This document shows positions 1 through 6,575 of a DNA stretch of 64,000 nucleotides, in pieces (within the stretch, counting starts at the first letter, position 1; every line of letters starts with the position of its first letter). Origin of the DNA: Celeribacter baekdonensis B30 (GTDB lineage: Bacteria > Pseudomonadota > Alphaproteobacteria > Rhodobacterales > Rhodobacteraceae); NCBI RefSeq assembly GCF_000299875.1, contig NZ_AMRK01000014.1:32737-96736 (forward strand), written 5' to 3'. A program made the translations under genes and the position numbers. The notes below the pieces were generated by a model. The model had not been told where the DNA came from. It saw only the letters and a program-made list of their open reading frames with translations, and made no database searches.

Positions 1-102
1 CGTGTCCTTGTACGTCTCACCGGCCTGCAGGCCCTCGTCGATGGCGAAGTCGTATTCCTCGGGCGGGAAGCGGCGGTATCCATAGGTGCTGGGGTTGGCC
101 AT
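1..102 (-). CDS. Unknown protein, N-terminal fragment cut by window edge
   Basis: Thirty-four codons are visible, reading from an ATG at 102 towards the left edge. The protein begins MANPSTYGYRRFPPEEYDF and contains no signal peptide or membrane segment in this part. I do not recognise the family. The gene lies 28 bases downstream of the small membrane protein on the same strand, so both are probably transcribed from the palindromic promoter region near 690 under the divergent TetR regulator. A purine-rich stretch (GAAAAGAGC) before the ATG could serve as a weak ribosome site. What is seen is an open frame with a sensible start; function is unknown. Confidence 0.5.
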   Translation of the reverse strand, partial: MANPSTYGYRRFPPEEYDFAIDEGLQAGETYKDT

Positions 103-130
103 TTGATTGCTCTTTTCTCGGTGTCTGGAG

Positions 131-607
131 TTACGTGAGGATCTGAAGGGTAAGTACGGCGATGAGAGTGCTCAGCGTCATCAAAAGTCCCCTGTGATGC
201 AGCAGTGTCAGCGCGCCGAGCCCGTCACGCACGGCGATCGCATCTCCGTCCGAGGTCACGTCATCCACGCCGCGGATGTCTTTGAAAAGGCGCGCCACGA
301 TCAGACCAAGCTGTGCGAAGAACAGGGTTGCGACGGAGATGACAGCAAGAGTGAATCCGGCTTGTATCAGCAGCACGATCACTAGAAGTGATGCGGTGCC
401 CATCGTCGTCATCATGGTTGGTGGCAGCAGGTGGATCACTCGTTTAAGGATGGCGTGCACCTTGCGGGCTTCGACATCATCCACCCGGTTCGAGTGCGGC
501 GCCCACATCAAGCGCCAGACCGGTTTTTCGATCAGCGAGAGGACCACGAAGATCCCGGTGCCAAGTCCGAGCAGGCCGGTGAGCAGAGACATCAGAACAT
601 CTGGCAT
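131..607 (-). CDS. Small multi-pass membrane protein of unknown function
   Basis: A 158-residue protein with about four hydrophobic segments: residues 5-25, about 65-85, about 85-105 and a C-terminal one around 140-157. A charged loop near residues 33-50 holds a WRLMW motif and an Asp/Glu/Arg-rich stretch. The overall size and four-segment layout resemble small DUF1772/anthrone-oxygenase-like membrane proteins, but I see no diagnostic motif, so this is only a comparison. The start at 607 is followed upstream by CCAGGAAAGG, an acceptable ribosome site. It is transcribed away from the TetR gene at 730, and the two share the long inverted repeat at 666-717, which suggests TetR repression of this gene. 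Confidence 0.6.
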   Translation of the reverse strand: MPDVLMSLLTGLLGLGTGIFVVLSLIEKPVWRLMWAPHSNRVDDVEARKVHAILKRVIHLLPPTMMTTMGTASLLVIVLLIQAGFTLAVISVATLFFAQLGLIVARLFKDIRGVDDVTSDGDAIAVRDGLGALTLLHHRGLLMTLSTLIAVLTLQILT

Positions 608-665
608 TGCGTTTCCTTTCCTGGAGTTCTTCGGCTGCGTCTTCTTGACAAAGCGGAGCGTTAAA

Positions 666-717
666 GCAATGTTGTCATTGACTACATAGGCATTTATGTA
701 GTCAATGACAACATTGC
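666..717. promoter_or_regulatory. Perfect 23-bp-arm inverted repeat, probable TetR operator
   Basis: Left arm 666-688 and right arm 695-717 are exact reverse complements separated by six bases (GGCATT). Each arm contains TTGACTACATA. It sits in the divergent gap between the membrane protein gene (start 607) and tetR (start 730). Arms this long are unusual for a simple TetR operator and would also fold into a very stable hairpin. The most economical reading is an operator controlling both directions, with TTGACT elements possibly serving as -35 hexamers on each strand. Confidence 0.75.
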
Positions 718-729
718 GAGCGAAGAAAA

Positions 730-1311
730 GTGACCCAACCCTATCATCACGGAAATCTGCGTCAGGCTCTGCTGGAGCGCGCGACCGAAATTCTCAGCGA
801 AAAGGGGGTGGAAGGATTGAGCCTACGTGGTCTGGCACGGGACCTCGGTGTCAGTCACGCAGCACCGCTGCGGCACTTCTCGACCAAGGCCGAATTGCTA
901 AACGCAATTGCGCTCGAAGGTGTGTGCAGTCTTATCGCTGCGACGAAGAAAGCTGATGCTCAAACTCCCGGGACTGCGCGCCTGCGCGCCATCATGCTGG
1001 CCTATGTCAATTGGGCGATCGCGAACACTGAGTTGCATCATGTACTCAGAAACCCGGATGTGATGCGCCATGCCTCCGACGATCTCACAACTCTGCTTGC
1101 AAGTTTTGCCGCGAGGCAAAAGGCGGAGATTAGGGCGGCACAAGACGCGGGATGGCGAGCCGATGAGGACCCGGACGTCTTGTTCCTACACCTCGTGTCG
1201 TTGACGGCAGGCACAGCAATTGTCTCTACCGAAGAGGTCTACCAGCAGCGCGTGCCCTTGCCGAAAAGACAGTCGAACATCGAAGACTCGATTGATCTGT
1301 TCGTTGGATAG
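730..1311 (+). CDS. TetR-family transcriptional regulator
   Basis: A 193-residue protein. The N-terminal helix-turn-helix (about residues 8-55) has the typical pattern: RQALLERATEILSEKG, then GLSLRGLARDLGVSHAAPLRHF and a following lysine/leucine helix. The C-terminal part (about 60-190) is the all-helical ligand and dimerisation domain, which does not reveal the ligand. The start is a GTG at 730, chosen because the helix-turn-helix begins at once. It is divergent from the membrane protein gene and separated from it by the long palindrome at 666-717, which is its most likely binding site. The family usually represses its divergent neighbour and itself until a small hydrophobic ligand binds. 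Confidence 0.9.
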   Translation: MTQPYHHGNLRQALLERATEILSEKGVEGLSLRGLARDLGVSHAAPLRHFSTKAELLNAIALEGVCSLIAATKKADAQTPGTARLRAIMLAYVNWAIANTELHHVLRNPDVMRHASDDLTTLLASFAARQKAEIRAAQDAGWRADEDPDVLFLHLVSLTAGTAIVSTEEVYQQRVPLPKRQSNIEDSIDLFVG

Positions 1312-1500
1312 CTGTTGGCAATTTCGATGGCCGTCATGGTCGTGACGAGGTGGGTCAACGTATTCAACCCGTGATGGTAATGGCACGGCGTATTTTACCA
1401 GTTTTCCAATAGTCCAACAGTCTTCTCACAAGCCGTCGCACCTGGGGGTCTCCCATATACCTTTGTGACGGGCAAAGCGGGTGCGGGATGTATCGCCCGG

Positions 1501-1526
1501 TGTCTCAAGTCAGGTCAAATGAGACA
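1501..1526. promoter_or_regulatory. Inverted repeat TGTCTCA-N12-TGAGACA upstream of the aco operon
   Basis: TGTCTCA at 1501-1507 and TGAGACA at 1520-1526 form a perfect seven-base inverted repeat with a 12-base spacer. It lies 91 bases before the first gene of the operon. The identical half sites with the identical 12-base spacing recur at 11439-11464, upstream of the ahpD-lipA genes. I infer these are binding sites for the AcoR-like regulator encoded between them. The gap 1312-1616 holds no other gene that I can see, and no GG-N10-GC sigma-54 promoter is evident between this site and the start codon. Confidence 0.7.
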
Positions 1527-1616
1527 ATTTCTTAATCCTTGCATCAGAGCGCGCGAAGTCCCTTCGCTCGAATCCTGATCCTTTCCTAACGTGACTGGAA
1601 ATCATGGGAGGAAATC

Positions 1617-2603
1617 ATGACACCACCGAAAGACACATTGGCCTGGATGTATGAAAAGATGGTCGCCAGCCGTCATTTCGAGGAGGAAATCGAAACGATC
1701 TACATGGAGGGCAAGACGCCAGTCTTTAACATGGCGAACGGGCCGATCCCCGGCGAGATGCACCTGTCGAACGGGCAGGAGCCGGTTGCCGTGGGCGTCT
1801 GCGCGCATTTGAACCCCGAGGATGTCGTCACGGCGACGCACCGCCCCCACCACCAGGCCATCGCCAAGGGCGTTAACCTGAAAAAGATGGCGGCAGAAAT
1901 CTTCGGCAAGGCCACGGGTCTCTCAGGCGGGCGCGGCGGTCATATGCACATCTTCGACGCCGATGTGAACTTTGCCTGCTCCGGGATTATCGCGCAGGGC
2001 ATGGGTCCGGCAGCGGGCGCGGCCTTGTCCCGCAAGTTGCAAGGCAAGCCCGGCGTGGCGATCTCATTCATTGGCGAAGGCGCGGCGAACCAGGGTGCGT
2101 TCCACGAGACGCTGAACCTGGCTGCGGTTTGGAAATTGCCCATGGTCATTGTGATCGAGGACAACGCCTGGGGCATTTCCGTGGCCAAGGAAACCTCGAC
2201 CGCAATCCAATGTAATGCCGACCGTGCGGCCGCTTATGGCATTCCCGGTCACTACATTCCCGGCAACGATCCGCTGAAGATCTATGAGGTCGCGGGCGAA
2301 GCCATCGAGCGCGCACGCAACGGCGAAGGCCCGACCCTGATCGAGATCGAGACCTATCGCCTCGCGGGTCACTTCATGGGCGATGCCGAGGGCTATCGCC
2401 CCGAGGGCGAGAAAGACGCGCTGTTTGCAAAGGATCCGATCCCCAACCTGCGCCAGCTGTTGGTGGCGGAGCACGGCTTTGCCGATGCCGAGCTGGACGC
2501 GATTGAGGCCAAGGCTCGCGGTGAGGTGGATGAGGCCATCGCCTTTGCCCGCCAAAGCCCGGACCCCAAGCCCGAAGATGCATTGACAGCCGTGTTCGCC
2601 TGA
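1617..2603 (+). CDS. acoA: Acetoin/2-oxoacid dehydrogenase E1 component, alpha subunit
   Basis: A 328-residue thiamine-diphosphate enzyme subunit of the acetoin dehydrogenase / pyruvate dehydrogenase E1-alpha type. It has HRPHHQ (about 76-81), GRGGHMHIFD (about 105-114) and the diphosphate-binding motif starting GEGAANQGAFHE and ending in IEDN (about 145-176), where the first position is GEG instead of the usual GDG. Together with AcoB it would decarboxylate or cleave the keto substrate and reductively acylate the lipoyl carrier. The start ATG at 1617 follows GGGAGGAAATC, a strong ribosome site. It is the first gene of an eight-gene operon. Acetoin as substrate is inferred from the AcoR-like regulator; a different 2-oxo compound is possible. 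Confidence 0.88.
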   Translation: MTPPKDTLAWMYEKMVASRHFEEEIETIYMEGKTPVFNMANGPIPGEMHLSNGQEPVAVGVCAHLNPEDVVTATHRPHHQAIAKGVNLKKMAAEIFGKATGLSGGRGGHMHIFDADVNFACSGIIAQGMGPAAGAALSRKLQGKPGVAISFIGEGAANQGAFHETLNLAAVWKLPMVIVIEDNAWGISVAKETSTAIQCNADRAAAYGIPGHYIPGNDPLKIYEVAGEAIERARNGEGPTLIEIETYRLAGHFMGDAEGYRPEGEKDALFAKDPIPNLRQLLVAEHGFADAELDAIEAKARGEVDEAIAFARQSPDPKPEDALTAVFA

Positions 2604-2625
2604 GCGCGCAAGGGAGGAAAAACAA

Positions 2626-3651
2626 ATGGAAAATGAACGCAAACTGACAATCGCGCGCGCCATGGCCGAGGCCACCGCGCAGGAAATGCGCATCGACCCG
2701 CGGGTCTTTGTGATGGGCGAAGACATTGCCGATCTGGGCGGCGTCTTCGGCAACACCCGCGGCCTGGCCGAGGAATTTGGCAAGGAACGGGTGCGCGACA
2801 CACCGATCTCGGAAACCGGCTTTATCGGGGCCGCCGTCGGCGCGGCCCAAGACGGGATGCGGCCAGTGGTGGAGCTGATGTTCGTCGATTTCTTCGGCGT
2901 CTGTTTCGATGCAATCTACAACCTGATGGCCAAGAACACCTATTTTTCGGGTGGCAAGTTCAACGTGCCGATGGTGCTGATGACGTCGACCGGCGGCGGC
3001 TATTCTGACGCGGGGCAGCATTCGCAATGCCTCTATGGCAGCTTTGCTCACCTGCCGGGGATGAAGGTCGTCAGCCCGTCGAACGCCTATGACGCCAAGG
3101 GTCTGATGACGGCAGCGATCCGCGATCCGAACCCGGTGATTTATATGTATCACAAGGGCCTGCAGGGCATGGGGTGGCTCGGCACCGAGAAAGGGGCCAT
3201 CGTGCATGTGCCCGAAGAGGCCTATGAGGTCGAGATTGGAAAGGCCAAGATCGCCCGCGAAGGTCGCGACGTGACCATCGTGTCCATCGCACAGGGCGTG
3301 CATCACGGGCTGAAGGCGGCGAAGGTTCTGGCAGAGCAGGGCATCAGCGCCGAGGTTGTCGATTTGCGCTCTCTGGTGCCATTGGATCGCGACACGATCC
3401 GTGCCAGCGTCGCGAAGACCGGGCGGTTGATCGTGGTCGACGAGGATTACCACAGCTTCGGCGTCTCGGGCGAAATCATCGCCACGGTGACCGAAAGCAA
3501 TCTGGCCGACCTCAAGGCCCCGCCGCGTCGGATCGCCTATCCGGATGTCCCGATCCCCTTTGCCCGCGTGATGGAGCAGCATTGCCTTCCGAACGCGGAT
3601 AAAATCGTCGCCACCGCGCGCGCGCTGTGTCAGGCCCCGATCCTGGCCTGA
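2626..3651 (+). CDS. acoB: Acetoin/2-oxoacid dehydrogenase E1 component, beta subunit
   Basis: A 341-residue transketolase-like beta subunit that pairs with the preceding alpha subunit. It begins with the typical helix RKLTIARAMAEATAQEM, followed by GEDIADLGGVFG, the conserved FDAIYNLMAKNTYFSGG segment and, in the C-terminal half, the domain with EVVDLRSLVPLDRDTI and VDEDYHSFGVSGEI. Length and motif order match PdhB/AcoB proteins. The ATG at 2626 follows AGGGAGGAAAAACAA, with 22 bases between it and acoA, so the two are surely co-transcribed. The subunit supplies the second half of the thiamine-diphosphate site and contacts the E2 component. Confidence 0.88.
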   Translation: MENERKLTIARAMAEATAQEMRIDPRVFVMGEDIADLGGVFGNTRGLAEEFGKERVRDTPISETGFIGAAVGAAQDGMRPVVELMFVDFFGVCFDAIYNLMAKNTYFSGGKFNVPMVLMTSTGGGYSDAGQHSQCLYGSFAHLPGMKVVSPSNAYDAKGLMTAAIRDPNPVIYMYHKGLQGMGWLGTEKGAIVHVPEEAYEVEIGKAKIAREGRDVTIVSIAQGVHHGLKAAKVLAEQGISAEVVDLRSLVPLDRDTIRASVAKTGRLIVVDEDYHSFGVSGEIIATVTESNLADLKAPPRRIAYPDVPIPFARVMEQHCLPNADKIVATARALCQAPILA

Positions 3652-3724
3652 TTTGCACTGAAACCCACGACTATAACGCGCCGCTCCGGATAGAACCGGA
3701 GTGGCCTAGGAAGGACTTTGTCAC

Positions 3725-3958
3725 ATGGCTACGGAAATCATCATCCCCTCTGACCTCTGGGAAGGCGACGAGGAAAGCGTCATCACCGCCTGGCTGGCCG
3801 ACGACGGCGCGCAGGTCAAGGAAGGCGCGCTGATCGCCGAGATCATGACCGCGAAGGTACAGCACGAAATCAGCGCTCCCGCATCCGGTACCCTGTCGAT
3901 TGCCAAGGAACAGGACGCCATTGTCGCCAAGGGTTACGTGATCGGGACGATCGAATGA
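3725..3958 (+). CDS. Stand-alone lipoyl-domain protein (E2 swinging arm)
   Basis: A 77-residue protein that is only a biotinyl/lipoyl domain. The lipoylated lysine is in the EIMTAKVQHEI turn (about residue 46), flanked by the paired beta strands of the fold: VITAWLADDGAQVKEGALI before and SAPASGTLSIAKEQDAIV after. In ordinary AcoC or PdhC proteins this domain is fused to a peripheral-subunit-binding domain and a catalytic domain. Here it ends at a TGA that overlaps the ATG of the separate catalytic protein by four bases (ATGA). The ATG at 3725 follows GGAAGGACTTTGTCAC. It would carry acyl groups between E1 and E2, modified by the lipoate enzymes encoded at 4641 and 9983. Confidence 0.88.
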   Translation: MATEIIIPSDLWEGDEESVITAWLADDGAQVKEGALIAEIMTAKVQHEISAPASGTLSIAKEQDAIVAKGYVIGTIE

Positions 3959-4644
3959 TGGACGTGGCAGACACCGATGACCGCGTGGTTCCGTTGCGCG
4001 GGGCGCGTGCGATGATCGCAGACAAAATGCTGTCGTCCCTTCAAGGGGCGGCACAACTGACCCACCACGCCCGCGCCGACATGGGCGCGATGCTGGCTGC
4101 AAAGGCGCGGTTCAAGGCGGAGGGCATTGCCCTGTCCGTCGAGGACTTGTTGATGGGGGCCGTGGTGCAGACCTTGGGCCGTCACCCCGATATCAACGGG
4201 ACGCTCAAGGATCGCTCGATCACCTTGTCGACATCGGTGGATCTGGGCGTGGCGATTGCCCTGCCCGGAAACCTGCTGGCCGCGCCTGCGATTTTTGGGG
4301 CGGATAAGATGACCCTGCCCGAATTGCGCGCTGCGCGGCGCGACCTTTCTGAGCGGGCAAAGACCAACAAGCTGACGGTTGCTGAAATGACTGGCGGCAC
4401 GTTTACCGTCTCCAACCTTGGTCTGTCGCGCGTGGAGCAGTTCACACCGATCCTGAACACACCACAGATCGGAATTCTCGGGATCGGACGCGTGGTGGAA
4501 ACCGCGGTGCGTGACGGCGACGGGATCGCGTGGCGGTCTTTGACCGGGCTGTCCCTGACCTTTGATCACCGCGCGATTGATGGCGCGCCTGCAGCCGATT
4601 TTCTGACAGACCTCTGTCAGACGATCGAGAGCTTTGCGCCGTGA
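3955..4644 (+). CDS. acoC: E2 acyltransferase catalytic domain, lacking lipoyl and subunit-binding domains
   Basis: A 229-residue 2-oxoacid dehydrogenase acyltransferase catalytic domain. It begins with VVPLRGARAMIADKML, the usual first helix of the trimeric catalytic core, and ends with the active-site motif FDHRAIDGAPAADFL (about 202-216; His and Asp catalytic). TFTVSNLGLSRVEQFTPILN is the expected core strand. There is no E1/E3-binding domain. Two ATGs occur in tandem (3955 and 3958); the first overlaps the lipoyl gene's stop, indicating translational coupling. The enzyme transfers the acyl group from lipoyl to CoA. The lipoyl domain is supplied in trans by the preceding gene, an unusual split. 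Confidence 0.85.
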   Translation: MMDVADTDDRVVPLRGARAMIADKMLSSLQGAAQLTHHARADMGAMLAAKARFKAEGIALSVEDLLMGAVVQTLGRHPDINGTLKDRSITLSTSVDLGVAIALPGNLLAAPAIFGADKMTLPELRAARRDLSERAKTNKLTVAEMTGGTFTVSNLGLSRVEQFTPILNTPQIGILGIGRVVETAVRDGDGIAWRSLTGLSLTFDHRAIDGAPAADFLTDLCQTIESFAP

Positions 4645-5339
4645 TCGTCGCGGGCTTCAATACCGCGTGCGACGGTATCGCCCGTGAAATGGCGCTGTTG
4701 CAGCTAGAGCAACCCGCGGCCTTGCTGTGGTCCAGCGCGACGCCCACGCTTGTCCTGCCCGCCGCTTTGATGCGGAGCCCGCATGTTCAGGAGGCCGCCG
4801 CGCAGGCCGAGCGGGCGGGCTTTCCGGTCGTGACCCGGCGCAGTGGGGGCGGCATTGTCCCTCAGGGGCCGGGGACGTTGAATCTGGCGTTGGTACTTCC
4901 GGCACCGCCGGGTTTCCAACTCGAAGACGGGTATCGGCTCATTTGCAATTCTCTGGCAGAGGCCCTGACGCGGTTCGACATTCGGTCAACGACGGGTGAA
5001 TGCGCACGTTCGTTTTGTGACGGCACTTGGAACGTGCTTGTGGAGGGCAGGAAGCTCGCTGGAACGGCGCAGCGCTGGCGGAGCTCCGGCTCCGGCCCGA
5101 TTGTTCTGGCGCATGCCGCCATACTCGTAACCCGGCCTGACGCGGCGCATTGGTCGGTGATGGACCAGCTACACCGCGCCGCCTTTCCCGGCAGCGCAAA
5201 ACTGTGTTGTGAGGCTCACGTCGCGCTCACCGATCTGATGGGCGAGGGAACCAATCCTGAAAGTTTCTCCGGCGCACTGGCACGGGCGGCGGAAGACCGC
5301 CTGTCCAGTCTGATTTCACGGGAAGTCAAAGCGGCCTGA
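4641..5339 (+). CDS. Lipoate-protein ligase A-like protein
   Basis: A 232-residue member of the biotin/lipoate protein ligase fold. It has RRSGGGIVPQGPGTLNLALV (about 70-89; the RRxGGG loop that binds the lipoyl-adenylate or octanoyl group) and DGTWNVLVEGRKLAGTAQRW (about 127-146), with the conserved lysine that contacts the acyl group. It lacks the C-terminal accessory domain of full LplA, so it may act as an LplA large domain or an octanoyl/lipoyl transferase. The GTG start at 4641 overlaps the stop of the E2 gene by four bases. Its place directly after the lipoyl and E2 genes suggests that it lipoylates that stand-alone domain specifically. Confidence 0.8.
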   Translation: MIVAGFNTACDGIAREMALLQLEQPAALLWSSATPTLVLPAALMRSPHVQEAAAQAERAGFPVVTRRSGGGIVPQGPGTLNLALVLPAPPGFQLEDGYRLICNSLAEALTRFDIRSTTGECARSFCDGTWNVLVEGRKLAGTAQRWRSSGSGPIVLAHAAILVTRPDAAHWSVMDQLHRAAFPGSAKLCCEAHVALTDLMGEGTNPESFSGALARAAEDRLSSLISREVKAA

Positions 5340-5370
5340 GTGCCGCAAATCAACAAAGGGGAGGACCGGA

Positions 5371-5871
5371 ATGAGTATCAAATTAAACATCGCGGCAATC
5401 TTGGGGGCGACGCTGATTTCTGCCAATAGCGCAGTAGCGCTGGAGACAGTCCCCGTGCTCGACATGGACACGGCCCTGAAAATCGCAGGCGGCTGTCAAG
5501 AGTTCGCAGAGGCGGAAGGATGGCGGATGAACATCGCGATCGTTGACCGTGGCGCCAATCTCATCGTCTTTCACCGTATGGACGATGCCTTTCTCGGGAG
5601 TGGGGATATCGCAATCGGCAAGGCCAAAACGTCTGCAAATTTTCCGTTCTCGACCCGCTTTGTCGGGGAGCTTGCCTATGGGGTCGATGGCGCGGCCCCC
5701 GGCGTAGAGGGGCTGGACGAGGTAGACGGTGTCATTGCCTTTGCCGGTGGTCTGCCGATCAGGGCAGGTGAGTTTCACATCGGTGGCATCGGCGTCAGTG
5801 GTGATAGCGCCGACAACGACGAGGCCTGTGCCAAGGCCGGTGTGGAAGCCGCTTTCGAGGAGATGGAGTAG
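5371..5871 (+). CDS. GlcG/HbpS-family secreted protein
   Basis: A 166-residue protein with a signal peptide (about 1-24, ending near VALE) followed by a single GlcG/HbpS (DUF336) domain. The features are an N-terminal helix with MDTALKIAGGCQEFAEAEGW, the central strand AIVDRGANLIVFHRMDDAFLGS, then AIGKAKTSANF, and the C-terminal glycine-rich FAGGLPIRAGEFHIGGIGVSG. Members bind haem or corrin-like ligands and often sit beside periplasmic alcohol or sugar dehydrogenases. The start ATG at 5371 follows GGGGAGGACCGGA. It precedes the Tat-exported small subunit and the GMC dehydrogenase, so I infer an accessory role in the periplasmic oxidation step. The exact function is not established. Confidence 0.8.
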   Translation: MSIKLNIAAILGATLISANSAVALETVPVLDMDTALKIAGGCQEFAEAEGWRMNIAIVDRGANLIVFHRMDDAFLGSGDIAIGKAKTSANFPFSTRFVGELAYGVDGAAPGVEGLDEVDGVIAFAGGLPIRAGEFHIGGIGVSGDSADNDEACAKAGVEAAFEEME

Positions 5872-5969
5872 GCGCGCCTGCGACCAACTTGAAAGGCGGT
5901 ATCATCACCGGGCTGTCGGTCCGTTCGGTTGTGTGGTGGAAAGCTGCCGCAACAAAAAGGGAGGACAAC

Positions 5970-6563
5970 ATGACCATTCAATTCCACCGGCTGCGGCCGG
6001 AAAAAGAGACCCAAGCCGGTATGAGCCGGCGGATGTTTCTGATGACAACAACGATGGCCGGGATCACCACCAGTTCCATGCTGGGCAACGCGTCTTTTGC
6101 CGCGTCCGGCGTGTTGGACGACGCCCAAAAAGCCCGTCTTTTGCGTATGATTCAGGACATCTACCCGCATCCCGATGTCTTGCAGCTGTCGCATTACGAA
6201 GCGATTGCCGCAACCGTTCTGAAAAGCGCGGAAATGGACGCGGAGAACGCCAAGGGGTTGACCGACGGGTTGGCCAAAATCGAGGCGCAGTCGCAAGCGC
6301 TTTTCGGGACCGGCTACACCGACATCGATGATCCTGACGCCCGCGAGGGCCTGCTGCGTCATTTCCAAAACGAGGGCTTTTTCCAGTCTGTGCGGTGGAC
6401 GGCCTATTTCGGCATCTACGACAACAAAGAGGTCTGGCCCCTGTTTGGATACGAGGGCTCCTCGGTGGAATACGGCGGCTATATCGACCGCGGATTTTCG
6501 GACATCACGTTCGTGCCCGAGGGGCCGACCTTGGACGAGCGCCTTGCGCAGGTTCAGGACTAA
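5970..6563 (+). CDS. Tat-exported small subunit of a GMC-type dehydrogenase
   Basis: A 197-residue protein resembling subunit 3 of gluconate 2-dehydrogenase-type enzymes. A twin-arginine signal is visible at residues 17-40 (SRRMFLMTTTMAG). The mature part is helical, with RLLRMIQDIYPHPDV and FFQSVRWTAYFGIYDNKEVW. The frame is open upstream to 5889, but the ATG at 5970 has a good ribosome site (AGGGAGGACAAC) and places the twin-arginine motif correctly, so I chose it. Such small subunits carry the folded flavoprotein partner across the membrane; here the GMC large subunit encoded 12 bases downstream has no signal of its own. No cytochrome subunit is encoded nearby. Confidence 0.78.
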   Translation: MTIQFHRLRPEKETQAGMSRRMFLMTTTMAGITTSSMLGNASFAASGVLDDAQKARLLRMIQDIYPHPDVLQLSHYEAIAATVLKSAEMDAENAKGLTDGLAKIEAQSQALFGTGYTDIDDPDAREGLLRHFQNEGFFQSVRWTAYFGIYDNKEVWPLFGYEGSSVEYGGYIDRGFSDITFVPEGPTLDERLAQVQD

Positions 6564-6575
6564 GGGAGAGGTATC

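Noticed and set aside
1527..1616. Possible sigma-54 promoter before acoA (CTTGCA near 1537)
   Set aside because: There is no GG ten bases upstream of the GC, so the required -24 element is absent.
5889..5969. Longer N-terminus for the GMC small subunit
   Set aside because: No ribosome site at 5889, and the extension would bury the twin-arginine signal.
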